Assembly: GCA_000756795.1 (NCBI GenBank)
Contig: CCSI01000005.1
Span: 124,001-188,000, forward strand
DNA length: 64,000 nt
DNA from: Qipengyuania vulgaris
GTDB taxonomy: Bacteria; Pseudomonadota; Alphaproteobacteria; Sphingomonadales; Sphingomonadaceae
Direction: 5' to 3'
Position numbers and translations under genes: made by a program. The notes beneath the pieces were generated by a model. That model did not search any database and was not told the origin of the DNA. It saw only the letters and a program-made list of their open reading frames with translations. Of the stretch, positions 1 to 7,567 are shown one piece after another. The stretch's first letter is position 1. Each line of letters opens with the position of its first letter.

Positions 1-1
1 G

Positions 2-64
2 AAGGCGCCTGCCAAGAAGGCAGCGGCGAAGAAGAAGCCCACGGCCAAGAAGAAGGCCGACTGA
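2..64 (+). CDS. C-terminal tail of a Lys/Ala-rich protein (partial)
   Basis: Only the last 20 codons and the TGA are inside the window. They encode an almost pure Lys/Ala/Pro tail built from repeated AAKK-type units. Such tails occur on sphingomonad DNA topoisomerase I and on histone-like proteins, and the nucleic-acid-binding look of the tail is all that can be seen. The stop TGA overlaps the ATG of the next gene by one base, which suggests translational coupling. Topoisomerase I is a guess from family habit; the tail alone cannot decide. Confidence 0.6.
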   Translation, partial: KAPAKKAAAKKKPTAKKKAD

Positions 65-246
65 TGGGCAAGGAGCGCTTCGAGCGCCACAAGCAACCCT
101 GGACAGGCGAGGAGGCGGGCCAGCTCCGCACCCTCGCCGCCAAGGGGCAGGGGCTCAAGCAAATTGCCAAGGCGCTGAATCGCAGCGAGGAATCGACCAA
201 GAGCTTCGCCAAGCAGAACAAGATTAAGATCGCGAAGAAGCGATAG
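64..246 (+). CDS. Small basic helix-turn-helix-like protein
   Basis: This 60-residue basic protein has its ATG in the upstream stop codon (TGATG). Residues about 13-50 read like a short SANT/Myb- or HTH-type unit: PWTGEEAGQLRTLAAKG, then QIAKALNRSEESTKSFA, a helix-turn-helix pattern with a conserved-looking Trp. The C-terminus is Lys-rich. It probably binds nucleic acid and may be co-expressed with the Lys-rich protein upstream. No specific function is assigned. Confidence 0.65.
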   Translation: MGKERFERHKQPWTGEEAGQLRTLAAKGQGLKQIAKALNRSEESTKSFAKQNKIKIAKKR

Positions 247-275
247 CGGTCGAAGCATAGATTCAAAGAGGATTG

Positions 276-506
276 ATGAGCAAATCCGCGGACGACGTGA
301 AAAACGCGGCCCACGCCTTCCTGAGTGGTGTCCAGCAAGACTTGGAAGCGTACGGGGGTGTCGACGTCGGTCGGGTAGAACCTCTCCGACAGTCCAAGGA
401 TTTTGCGATTGCGGTGTTTGATGCAGCCGCCGCGATACTTGCTCGGCACTACCAGTTAGGAGCACTCGATTACGAGACTGCGGATTGGATTGCTAATACC
501 GTGTAG
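276..506 (+). CDS. Hypothetical small protein
   Basis: This is a 76-residue soluble, acidic, mostly helical protein (MSKSADDVKNAAHAF at the start). An AGAGGA ribosome site about 6 bases upstream favours the ATG at 276 over the TTG immediately before it. No family is recognised. It stands 29 bp after the HTH-like gene and 18 bp before another small gene on the same strand, so the three may be co-transcribed. Confidence 0.55.
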   Translation: MSKSADDVKNAAHAFLSGVQQDLEAYGGVDVGRVEPLRQSKDFAIAVFDAAAAILARHYQLGALDYETADWIANTV

Positions 507-524
507 GGTGAAGTCTTAGATGTA

Positions 525-707
525 ATGATCGGTCATTCTGCTGATCGGGATGAGATTGATTGGCCTCTCAATTGGGCAAAAGTCTACGATGCTTTCGATG
601 CGGGCGAATTCGACCACTTCGGCAGATCGAAAAACCCGGTTCAGGAACACACAGATCCAATGATCGCAGAATTCTTGGAGAAGTTCGACAGAACGAACTT
701 GCTCTAA
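525..707 (+). CDS. Hypothetical small acidic protein
   Basis: This 60-residue acidic protein contains W..VYDAFDAGEFDHFG and then a TDPMIAEFL segment. The compact pattern looks like a conserved small family and, in style, like some immunity proteins; that is an impression only. The ribosome site is weak. It ends one base before the stop of era on the other strand. Coding is plausible because the reading frame is clean and the residue use is not that of an antisense shadow. Confidence 0.5.
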   Translation: MIGHSADRDEIDWPLNWAKVYDAFDAGEFDHFGRSKNPVQEHTDPMIAEFLEKFDRTNLL

Positions 708-708
708 G

Positions 709-1629
709 CTACCCCTTCCACTCGAGCCCCATTTCCTCGAACATTTCCTTGTCCTCGCTCCAGCGTTCGTCGGTCTTGACGTGGAGGAAGAGGTGGACCT
801 TCTGGCCTAGCAGTTCGGCAAGTTCCTCGCGTGCGGCCTGGCCGATGGCCTTGATCCGGCTGCCGCCCTTGCCGAGCACGATGGCGCGCTGGTTGTCGCG
901 CATGACGACGATCTGCTGGTGGATTTCCACGCTGCCATCGGGGCGCTGGATGTATTTCTCGGGCCGCACCGCGCTGTCGTAGGGCAGTTCCTCGTGTAGC
1001 TGCTTGTAGAGCTGCTCGCGGGTGATTTCGGTGGCGAGCAGGCGTTCGCTGGCATCCGAGACCTGGTCCTCGGGATACATCCACGGGCCTTCGGGCATCA
1101 TCCCCGCGAGCGCCTCTTTCAGTTCAGGCACGCCGTCGCCGGTCAGCGCCGAGACGAAGTAGACTTCGGAAAACTCGACCTTCTCGCCCAGTTCCTGTGC
1201 CAGTGCGAGCAGCGGTTCCTTCTTCGCCGCATCGACCTTGTTGAGGACGAGTATCTTGCGCTCCGGCCTGCTCGCCAGCGCTTCGACCAGCGGCTCCAGT
1301 TCGTGGCGGCGCTGCTTGATGGGGTCGACCATCAGTAGCACGGCATCGGCACTATCCGCGCCGTCCCACGCCGCGCTGACCATCGCGCGGTCGAGCTTGC
1401 GCTTGGGCGAGAAGATGCCCGGCGTATCGACCAGCACCATTTGCGTATCGCCGTGCAGCGCAATGCCGAGCATCCGCGCACGCGTCGTCTGCGCCTTGGC
1501 GCTGGTGATGGCGACCTTCTGGCCGACGAGCTGGTTCACCAGCGTCGACTTGCCCGCATTGGGCGCTCCGATAACGGCGACGAGGCCGCACCGCGTTTCC
1601 GACCCGTCCTGAGCCTGTCGAAGGGTCAT
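709..1629 (-). CDS. era: GTPase Era
   Basis: Era is a 306-residue GTPase that binds 16S rRNA and helps mature the 30S subunit. The G1 loop is GAPNAGKST, G3 is DTPG, and G4 is NKVD. A C-terminal KH domain includes a GKGGSRIKAIG-type loop. The start overlaps the rnc stop as ATGA. The first ~10 residues (TLRQAQDGSE) are unlike other Era N-termini and come from a repeat-like sequence at 1601-1629; the normal Era body begins at TRCGLVAVIG. It lies last in a lepB-rnc-era operon. Confidence 0.96.
   Translation of the reverse strand: MTLRQAQDGSETRCGLVAVIGAPNAGKSTLVNQLVGQKVAITSAKAQTTRARMLGIALHGDTQMVLVDTPGIFSPKRKLDRAMVSAAWDGADSADAVLLMVDPIKQRRHELEPLVEALASRPERKILVLNKVDAAKKEPLLALAQELGEKVEFSEVYFVSALTGDGVPELKEALAGMMPEGPWMYPEDQVSDASERLLATEITREQLYKQLHEELPYDSAVRPEKYIQRPDGSVEIHQQIVVMRDNQRAIVLGKGGSRIKAIGQAAREELAELLGQKVHLFLHVKTDERWSEDKEMFEEMGLEWKG
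1601..1629 (-). repeat. Dispersed-repeat-like element forming the era N-terminus
   Basis: Read on the minus strand, the segment starts ATGACCCTTCGACAGG and continues through CTCAGGACGGGTC. GACCC and GGGTC form short inverted ends. Sequences built on TTCGACAGGCTCAGGAC are, from memory, common dispersed intergenic elements in Sphingomonadales and give LRQAQ or LSLSKG when translated. Here the element sits exactly at the rnc/era junction and encodes Era residues 1-10. Only one copy was noticed in this window. Confidence 0.55.
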
Positions 1630-2297
1630 CCGAACTTCTCCATAAATTTTTTGGCGGCGGCCTTTTCGGCTTCGCCCTTGCTGTTTGCGGTCGCGGTGGC
1701 CTCGCCCACCCTATGGACGCTCACGCGGACGGTGAACTGCGCGGCATGGTCGGGGCCGGATCGGTCCACCACATCGTATTCGGGGGGCTTGCGACGATTG
1801 CCCGCAGCCCATTCCTGCAGCGCGCTCTTGGGATGCTTGCTTTCGCCCGCGCCGCTTTCGAGCGCGGGACGCCAGAGGACATGCACCAGTTCGCGCGATT
1901 TCTTGAAACCATTGTCGAGGAATTGCGCGCCGAGCAGCGATTCCATCACGTCACCGAGGATGTTGTCGCTATCCTTGCCGCCATCCGCGCGCGCCTGTTT
2001 CGAAATACGCATGTAGTCCGCCAAGCCAATGCCGCGCGCCACGGTCGCGCACATTTCGCGGCTGACGATGGCGTTGAGGCGTTGGGCAAGCTTACCCTCG
2101 GGCGCTTCGCTTTGCTCGTAGAGCCAATGCGCGATGGAGAGGCCCAGCACGCGGTCGCCGAGGAATTCGAGCCGCTCGTAATCGTCCTTCTCGCCCATGC
2201 TGCCATGGGTGAGGGCGGCCTGCCACAGCTTCTCGTCACCGACGGTGAAGCCGGTATCCTCCAGCCACTTGCGGGTATCGCTCGAAAGCCCGCTCAT
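1626..2297 (-). CDS. rnc: Ribonuclease III
   Basis: This 223-residue double-strand RNA endonuclease acts in rRNA and mRNA processing. The RNase III signature ERLEFLGDRVLGLSIA lies in the N-terminal catalytic half. The C-terminal double-stranded RNA-binding domain includes PKSALQEWA and ends in the usual alanine/lysine helix (GEAEKAAAKKFMEKF). The ATG at 2297 was chosen over an upstream in-frame ATG because it overlaps the lepB stop as ATGA and gives normal family length. Its stop overlaps the era ATG in the same way. Confidence 0.95.
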   Translation of the reverse strand: MSGLSSDTRKWLEDTGFTVGDEKLWQAALTHGSMGEKDDYERLEFLGDRVLGLSIAHWLYEQSEAPEGKLAQRLNAIVSREMCATVARGIGLADYMRISKQARADGGKDSDNILGDVMESLLGAQFLDNGFKKSRELVHVLWRPALESGAGESKHPKSALQEWAAGNRRKPPEYDVVDRSGPDHAAQFTVRVSVHRVGEATATANSKGEAEKAAAKKFMEKFG

Positions 2298-3145
2298 ATG
2301 TCGCTCCCGATGCGGTTCCAGCGCGCGGCGGTGAACCACGTCCACGGCAGCAGCCATTCCGCGCTACCGTCGCTAGACCACAGCACCCGGCTGGCGCGGG
2401 CCACCAGAAGATCGGTATCGACAAGTCCGACCCCGCCTCCGGGCGTCGCCGGGAAGCGGCTGTCGAGCGAATTATCGCGGTTGTCGCCCATCACGAACAT
2501 CTTGCCCTTGGGCACGATGATGGGGCCGAAATTATCCGCCGGGCGGTTGCCGAAATCGATGGTGGGATAGCTCTTGCCCGAGGGCAGCGTCTCGATAATC
2601 TGGCGATAGCGGCAGGTGGTGCCGTCGACGACCTGTCCGCCGTCCTCGCGGCAGCCGGTGTTCATGCTCATCGGGATGTCGACATAGCTGCCGCGCTCCT
2701 GCTCGAGCGGCGTTCCGTTGAGGATGACCGTACCGTCGCGCAGTTCCACCGTGTCGCCCGGCAGGCCGATGGCGCGCTTCACGTAATCGGTGCCGTCGAC
2801 CGGATGCTTGAAGATAACCACGTCGCCGCGTTCTGGCAGGCTGGCAAAGATGCGGCCCGGGATTAGCGGCGCCTCGAAGGGCAACGAGAGGTTGGAAAAG
2901 CCGTAAGGCCACTTCGCTGCGACAAGGTAATCGCCGTTGCGCAGGCCCGGCAGCATGCTCTCGCTCGGGATGGTGAAAGGCGAGAAGATGAAGCTGCGGA
3001 ATATCAGCACCACCGCCACCAGCTTCAGCACGAATTTCAGGAAATCGCCCCAGCTTTCCTCTTTCTCGGGAGCAGTATCGGGCGTGGCGACAGTGCTCGG
3101 GTCGGCATCTGCGTCCGGCTGCACAAGGCGGGGGTTCTCATTCAT
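2294..3145 (-). CDS. lepB: Signal peptidase I
   Basis: This 283-residue inner-membrane serine protease removes signal peptides from exported proteins. A charged N-terminus is followed by one membrane segment (about residues 36-55). The nucleophile Ser63 lies in IPSESM and the general base Lys124 in YVKRAIGLPGD, with GDNRDNSLDSR near the C-terminus. It is first in the lepB-rnc-era operon, an arrangement usual in alphaproteobacteria. It is divergent from pgi across 53 bp. Confidence 0.96.
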   Translation of the reverse strand: MNENPRLVQPDADADPSTVATPDTAPEKEESWGDFLKFVLKLVAVVLIFRSFIFSPFTIPSESMLPGLRNGDYLVAAKWPYGFSNLSLPFEAPLIPGRIFASLPERGDVVIFKHPVDGTDYVKRAIGLPGDTVELRDGTVILNGTPLEQERGSYVDIPMSMNTGCREDGGQVVDGTTCRYRQIIETLPSGKSYPTIDFGNRPADNFGPIIVPKGKMFVMGDNRDNSLDSRFPATPGGGVGLVDTDLLVARASRVLWSSDGSAEWLLPWTWFTAARWNRIGSDI

Positions 3146-3198
3146 CGCCGAATTCCCTAGTCGCGGGGCAACGCCCCTTCAAAGGATTTTTGCCCGCC

Positions 3199-4779
3199 AT
3201 GACCAAAACCGCCGCCGAAATCTGGAGCAAGCTCGCCAAGCTGCCGCAGCCGACGCTGCTCGAACTGTTCAGCACGGAGCGTGACGGAGGCGAGGGCGCG
3301 GACGAGCCGGGAGGGGCGGAACGCGTGGCGATGCTGTCGGGCCGCATCGAACTGGCAGGCGAGGCGACCGACGACCTGATGGCACCGGGCGGCATCTTCT
3401 TCGACTGGTCGAAAACCCATCTCGACCGCGCCGTGCTGGCGCAGTTTGCCGAGCTTGCGGAGGCGATGGACTTCGCCGGAATGCGCGACAAGCTTTTCGC
3501 AGGCGAGGTGGTCAATCCGACCGAGGGCCGCGCCGCCGACCACGCCACGCTTCGCGGTGTTGGCGACGAGGCAAAGACGGAAGAGGCTGCCGCGCTCATC
3601 GACCGGATGGGAATGCTGGTCGGGGCGATCCACCAAGGTGCGCTGGGCGAAATCGACCACCTCATCCACATCGGGATCGGCGGGAGTGCCCTCGGCCCGG
3701 CTCTGGGTGTCGATGCACTGGCCCGCGAGTTTGCGCGCTGCGACGTGCATGTCGTCTCGAATATCGACGGCGTGGCGCTCGAAGCGGCCTTTGCGAAATG
3801 CGACCCCGCCAAGACGCTGATAGCGGTCGCCAGCAAGACCTTCACCACCATCGAGACCATGACCAATGCCGAGAGCGCGCTCAAATGGCTCGCCGACAAT
3901 GGCGTCTCGGACCCGGGCGGCCGCGTGGTGGCACTGACCGCCAATCCCGAGGGCGCGGTCGAATGGGGCGTGGACGAGACCCGCATCCTGCCGTTTCAGG
4001 AAAGTGTCGGTGGGCGCTACTCCATCTGGTCGAGCATCGGCTTCCCCATCGCCATGGCCGTGGGAATGGACGATTTCCGCGAGATGCTCGCCGGCGCCGC
4101 CGAGGTCGACAAGCACTTCCGCGACACGCCGCTGGAGGACAATCTCGTCCTGCGCGCCAGCTTTTCCGACCTATACTATACCCGCGTACGCGGCTGCCAG
4201 ACACGCGCCGTCTTCGCCTATGACGAGCGGCTGGGACTGTTCCCCGACTACCTCCAGCAGCTCGAAATGGAGAGCAACGGCAAGCGCGTCACCGCCGACA
4301 TGCAGCCGGTCGACGGCCCGACCGCGCCGATTACGTGGGGCGGGGTAGGGACCGATGCGCAGCATGCGGTCTTCCAGCTGCTCCACCAGGGCACGCACCT
4401 CATCCCGGTCGACTTCATCGCCAGTATCGCGCCGGGAGACGAGCTCGACCCCGCGCACCACCGCATCCTGCTGATGAACTGCTTTGCCCAAGGCGCCGCG
4501 CTGATGGCGGGCAAGCAGGGCAAGGACCCCGCGCGCAATTACCCCGGCAACCGGCCCTCGGCGACGATCCTCGCCGACGACCTCGATGCTGCCACGCTGG
4601 GCGCGCTGATCGCCTTCCACGAACACCGCACCTTCGCCAGCGCCGTGCTGATGGGCATCAATCCCTTCGACCAGTTCGGTGTCGAACTCGGCAAGCAGAT
4701 GGCCAAGGCTATCGAGAAGGGCGGCGAGGAGTTTGACGCGAGTACGGAAGCTCTACTCGAGGCCGCTGGTATGGCGTGA
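3199..4779 (+). CDS. pgi: Glucose-6-phosphate isomerase
   Basis: This 526-residue cytosolic enzyme interconverts glucose 6-phosphate and fructose 6-phosphate. IGIGGSALGP is the sugar-phosphate SIS-domain loop. Catalytic segments are MESNGKRV, GTDAQHAVFQLLHQGTH and the C-terminal FGVELGKQ Lys. Start ATG 3199 follows AAAGGA; an in-frame TTG at 3190 is less likely. The gene stands alone, divergent from lepB, with the next gene 32 bp downstream. Confidence 0.96.
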   Translation: MTKTAAEIWSKLAKLPQPTLLELFSTERDGGEGADEPGGAERVAMLSGRIELAGEATDDLMAPGGIFFDWSKTHLDRAVLAQFAELAEAMDFAGMRDKLFAGEVVNPTEGRAADHATLRGVGDEAKTEEAAALIDRMGMLVGAIHQGALGEIDHLIHIGIGGSALGPALGVDALAREFARCDVHVVSNIDGVALEAAFAKCDPAKTLIAVASKTFTTIETMTNAESALKWLADNGVSDPGGRVVALTANPEGAVEWGVDETRILPFQESVGGRYSIWSSIGFPIAMAVGMDDFREMLAGAAEVDKHFRDTPLEDNLVLRASFSDLYYTRVRGCQTRAVFAYDERLGLFPDYLQQLEMESNGKRVTADMQPVDGPTAPITWGGVGTDAQHAVFQLLHQGTHLIPVDFIASIAPGDELDPAHHRILLMNCFAQGAALMAGKQGKDPARNYPGNRPSATILADDLDAATLGALIAFHEHRTFASAVLMGINPFDQFGVELGKQMAKAIEKGGEEFDASTEALLEAAGMA

Positions 4780-4811
4780 CAGCAACCGGCGGTTCATGGT
4801 AAACCATTGCA

Positions 4812-5495
4812 ATGAAAGCATGGTTTGCACGTCGCTATCTCGACCTTCTGGGGTCGATTTACATCTATAACGAGCATCGCGGGTACACCGCGCTCGACCG
4901 GGTGCTGGAGGCGGTGAAGGCGAAGCATCCCGAGGCGACCGAGCTGATTGCGGCGGTGGAAAAGCACCGCGCGGACGAGCGCAAGCATTACACAATGTTC
5001 AAGCGCTGGTTCCAGCTGCGCGGGACCATGCCCATCGCGCTCGACCGGACCTTCGGCCATATCGACCGCTTCATCGAGATTACCTTCGGCACCTCGATCG
5101 ACAGCCTCGATACCGACGCTATCATCGCAAGTGACGATTTGTTCGAGCGATTGTGCCGGGTCATCTCGCTGACCGAAAAGCGCGGGCTGAAGCAGGTCGA
5201 GATTCTGCTCGACCATCCCATCGTCAAACAGGATAAGGCGCTGCACAAGATTTTCGAGGTGGTCCACGTGGACGAACCCGACCACTTCCTGCCCTATGAC
5301 AAATGGCTCGCCGAGAACCAGCGGCGCATGCCCAACCGGCGCGAGGTCTGGATCGACCGCATGATCCATTCCGAGTTACTCTTCATCAAGCTGCCGCTGC
5401 TGTTCCTGTGGTTCGGCGCGCCGCGTCGCACGGAATGGCGCGATGCAGGCGAGACCAATCCCAAGCCCACCCCCAAGCTTGCCGTGACGGCCTGA
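4812..5495 (+). CDS. Membrane-associated ferritin-like diiron protein
   Basis: This 227-residue, mostly helical protein carries two ExxH motifs: ERKH at residues 56-59 and EPDH at 155-158. Additional candidate ligands are Glu21 and Glu122, the spacing expected of a four-helix diiron carboxylate fold. A hydrophobic C-terminal stretch (FIKLPLLFLWF) suggests membrane contact. An oxidase or hydroxylase role is possible, but the substrate is unknown. The gene lies 32 bp after pgi and 10 bp before a GtrA-like gene, so a functional link to that membrane protein is plausible. Confidence 0.75.
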   Translation: MKAWFARRYLDLLGSIYIYNEHRGYTALDRVLEAVKAKHPEATELIAAVEKHRADERKHYTMFKRWFQLRGTMPIALDRTFGHIDRFIEITFGTSIDSLDTDAIIASDDLFERLCRVISLTEKRGLKQVEILLDHPIVKQDKALHKIFEVVHVDEPDHFLPYDKWLAENQRRMPNRREVWIDRMIHSELLFIKLPLLFLWFGAPRRTEWRDAGETNPKPTPKLAVTA

Positions 5496-5505
5496 GCGAC
5501 CAATC

Positions 5506-5910
5506 ATGCTGAAGAGGTTTTTCACCCGCCGCGCGGGCGGAATGTTGTGGCGCAATACGGTGGTCAGTACCGGCGTATTCCTCGTCGGGCTCGGCGTGTT
5601 GTGGGTGCTGGTCGAGAAGGCTGGTGTGGATCCGGTCATCGCGACTGCCGTCAGCTTCCTCATCGCCAATTCGATCCACTATATTTTCGGGCGCACGTGG
5701 ATTTTTGCAGGGTCGGAGAGAAGGCTTGCGACCGGCTATGCACTCTTTCTAGGCAATGCGGTTGTGGGACTGATCGTCACGGTTGGCCTGTTTTGGGCGC
5801 TGACACATTGGACGCCGATGAACTATCTGGTGGCGCGCGTCATCGTGTCGGTTTTTGCCGGCCTTGCGGTATTCGTTCTCAACGCTGCGTTCAATTTCAA
5901 GCAGGTGTGA
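5506..5910 (+). CDS. GtrA-family membrane protein
   Basis: A 134-residue protein with four predicted membrane helices in the usual GtrA layout, including the SFLIANSIHYIFGRTWIF segment between helices 2 and 3 and the closing AAFNFK motif. GtrA proteins are thought to move polyprenyl-phosphate-linked sugars across the inner membrane. Its immediate neighbour is the ferritin-like protein rather than a GtrB glycosyltransferase, which is unusual. Other GtrA-like domains in the window are at 13344-14435 and 53312-53692. Confidence 0.85.
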   Translation: MLKRFFTRRAGGMLWRNTVVSTGVFLVGLGVLWVLVEKAGVDPVIATAVSFLIANSIHYIFGRTWIFAGSERRLATGYALFLGNAVVGLIVTVGLFWALTHWTPMNYLVARVIVSVFAGLAVFVLNAAFNFKQV

Positions 5911-6132
5911 CCGCCGACGCTCATTGACTTTTTGCACTGCAGCATGCACATGGCGCCCATCGAAGCGCGCAAGCCAGCGTGAAGCGGCGATGTGAGAGAC
6001 ATCCATCGCCCCGGCCGCGCCTCGGTCCAGTTTTCAAAACTTCCCTTTTCACGCGGGTGGTTCCAACCCCCGCGACGCGCGACCATTCCGCCCGGAATCC
6101 GTCTGCGCGCCGCAAGCATATTGCGAGTATAC

Positions 6133-7500
6133 ATGACACAATTCACCGACCTCGGGCTGTCGCAGCCCGTGCTTCAGGCCCTCGACATGAAGGGTTATAC
6201 CGAGCCGACGCCCATCCAGGCGCAGGCCATTCCGCGCGTTCTCGAAGGACGCGACCTGCTCGGCATCGCGCAGACGGGCACCGGCAAGACCGCGGCCTTC
6301 ATGCTGCCCAGCATTGACCGCCTGCGTGACGCCGACAAGCAGACGCCGTTCAAATCCTGCCGCATGCTGGTGCTTGCGCCCACGCGCGAACTGGCGGGCC
6401 AGATTGCCGAAAGCGCCAAGGATTACGGTGCGCTCGCGGGTCTCAAGGTCCACTCCATCGTCGGCGGCACTTCGGTCAACAAGGACCGTAACAAGCTGCA
6501 CCGCGGCACCGATATCCTCGTCGCCACGCCGGGCCGCCTGCTCGACCTCATCGACCAGAAGGCCTTCCGCCTCGACGGCGTCGAAGTGCTGGTGCTCGAC
6601 GAAGCCGACCAGATGCTCGACCTCGGCTTCATCCACGCGCTACGCAAGATCAGCGAGCTTGTCCCGGCCGATCGCCAGACGCTGTTCTTCAGCGCCACCA
6701 TGCCCAAGCAGATCCAGGAACTGGTCGGCAAATATTGCCGCAACCCGGTCAAGGTCAGCGTGACCCCGGAAAGCACTACGGCAGAGCGGATCGACCAGTA
6801 TCTTTTCATGGTGCAGCAGGACGAGAAGCAGACGCTGCTCGAACTGGTCCTGTCCGAGCGCCACCAGGTGCCGGGCAAGTTCGAGCGTGTGCTCATCTTC
6901 GCGCGCACCAAGCATGGCTGCGACCGCATCGTGAAGAAGCTCGGCCAGAGCGGCATTCCCGCCAACGCCATCCATGGCAACAAGAGCCAGCCGCAGCGCG
7001 AGCGGGCACTCGACGAGTTCAAGCGCGCCAAGACGCCGATCCTTATCGCCACCGACGTCGCCGCGCGCGGTATCGACATTCCGGGCGTGAGCCACGTCAT
7101 CAACTACGAACTGCCCAACGTACCCGAGCAGTATGTCCACCGCATTGGCCGCACCGCGCGTGCGGGCAAGGACGGCATCGCGATTGCCTTCTGCGCCGAG
7201 GACGAGCGCGATTACCTGAAGGACATCCGCAAGAAAACCGACGCGGAATTCGAGCGCCTGCCGCTGCCCGACAACTTCCGCGCCGTGGTCGAAGGCGTCG
7301 GCCCGACCAAGCGCGAGCCCAAGCAGCGCATGGCCAAGCCCAAGGTCCGCCCGACCGGAAATGCTGCCAAGGCAAAGCCCAAGCAGAAGCATTCGAACCG
7401 CAAGGGCAAGCCTGCAGGCGCAGGTCAGGGCAGGCCGCAGGGCGGTCGCCCGGGTGGCAACCGCAATCGCCACCGGAATCGTCGTCGCAGCCAAGGATGA
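6133..7500 (+). CDS. rhlE: DEAD-box RNA helicase (RhlE type)
   Basis: This 455-residue ATP-dependent RNA helicase unwinds RNA duplexes in ribosome assembly or cold adaptation. The Q motif is followed by Walker A AQTGTGKT (46-53), then PTRELA, DEAD in LVLDEADQML, SAT, and the C-terminal motifs ARGIDIPGVSHVINY and HRIGRTARAG. The tail beyond residue ~390 is Lys/Arg/Gly-rich, as in RhlE. ATG 6133 starts the conserved domain; extending upstream gives non-helicase residues. About 220 bases of non-coding leader precede it, with a TTGACT at 5924 but no convincing -10 box. Confidence 0.93.
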   Translation: MTQFTDLGLSQPVLQALDMKGYTEPTPIQAQAIPRVLEGRDLLGIAQTGTGKTAAFMLPSIDRLRDADKQTPFKSCRMLVLAPTRELAGQIAESAKDYGALAGLKVHSIVGGTSVNKDRNKLHRGTDILVATPGRLLDLIDQKAFRLDGVEVLVLDEADQMLDLGFIHALRKISELVPADRQTLFFSATMPKQIQELVGKYCRNPVKVSVTPESTTAERIDQYLFMVQQDEKQTLLELVLSERHQVPGKFERVLIFARTKHGCDRIVKKLGQSGIPANAIHGNKSQPQRERALDEFKRAKTPILIATDVAARGIDIPGVSHVINYELPNVPEQYVHRIGRTARAGKDGIAIAFCAEDERDYLKDIRKKTDAEFERLPLPDNFRAVVEGVGPTKREPKQRMAKPKVRPTGNAAKAKPKQKHSNRKGKPAGAGQGRPQGGRPGGNRNRHRNRRRSQG

Positions 7501-7567
7501 GCAGAGGGCGGTTGTGATTGCAGCCGCCACTCGCCATATCGCGCGCTCACGCTGACAGGAGCGCCGC

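Noticed and set aside
2298..2357. An upstream ATG extending rnc by 20 residues into lepB.
   Set aside because: The added residues are basic and unlike RNase III, and the internal ATG forms the ATGA overlap typical of this operon.
5924..5929. TTGACT as the -35 box of an rhlE promoter.
   Set aside because: No acceptable -10 box lies 15-19 bases downstream.
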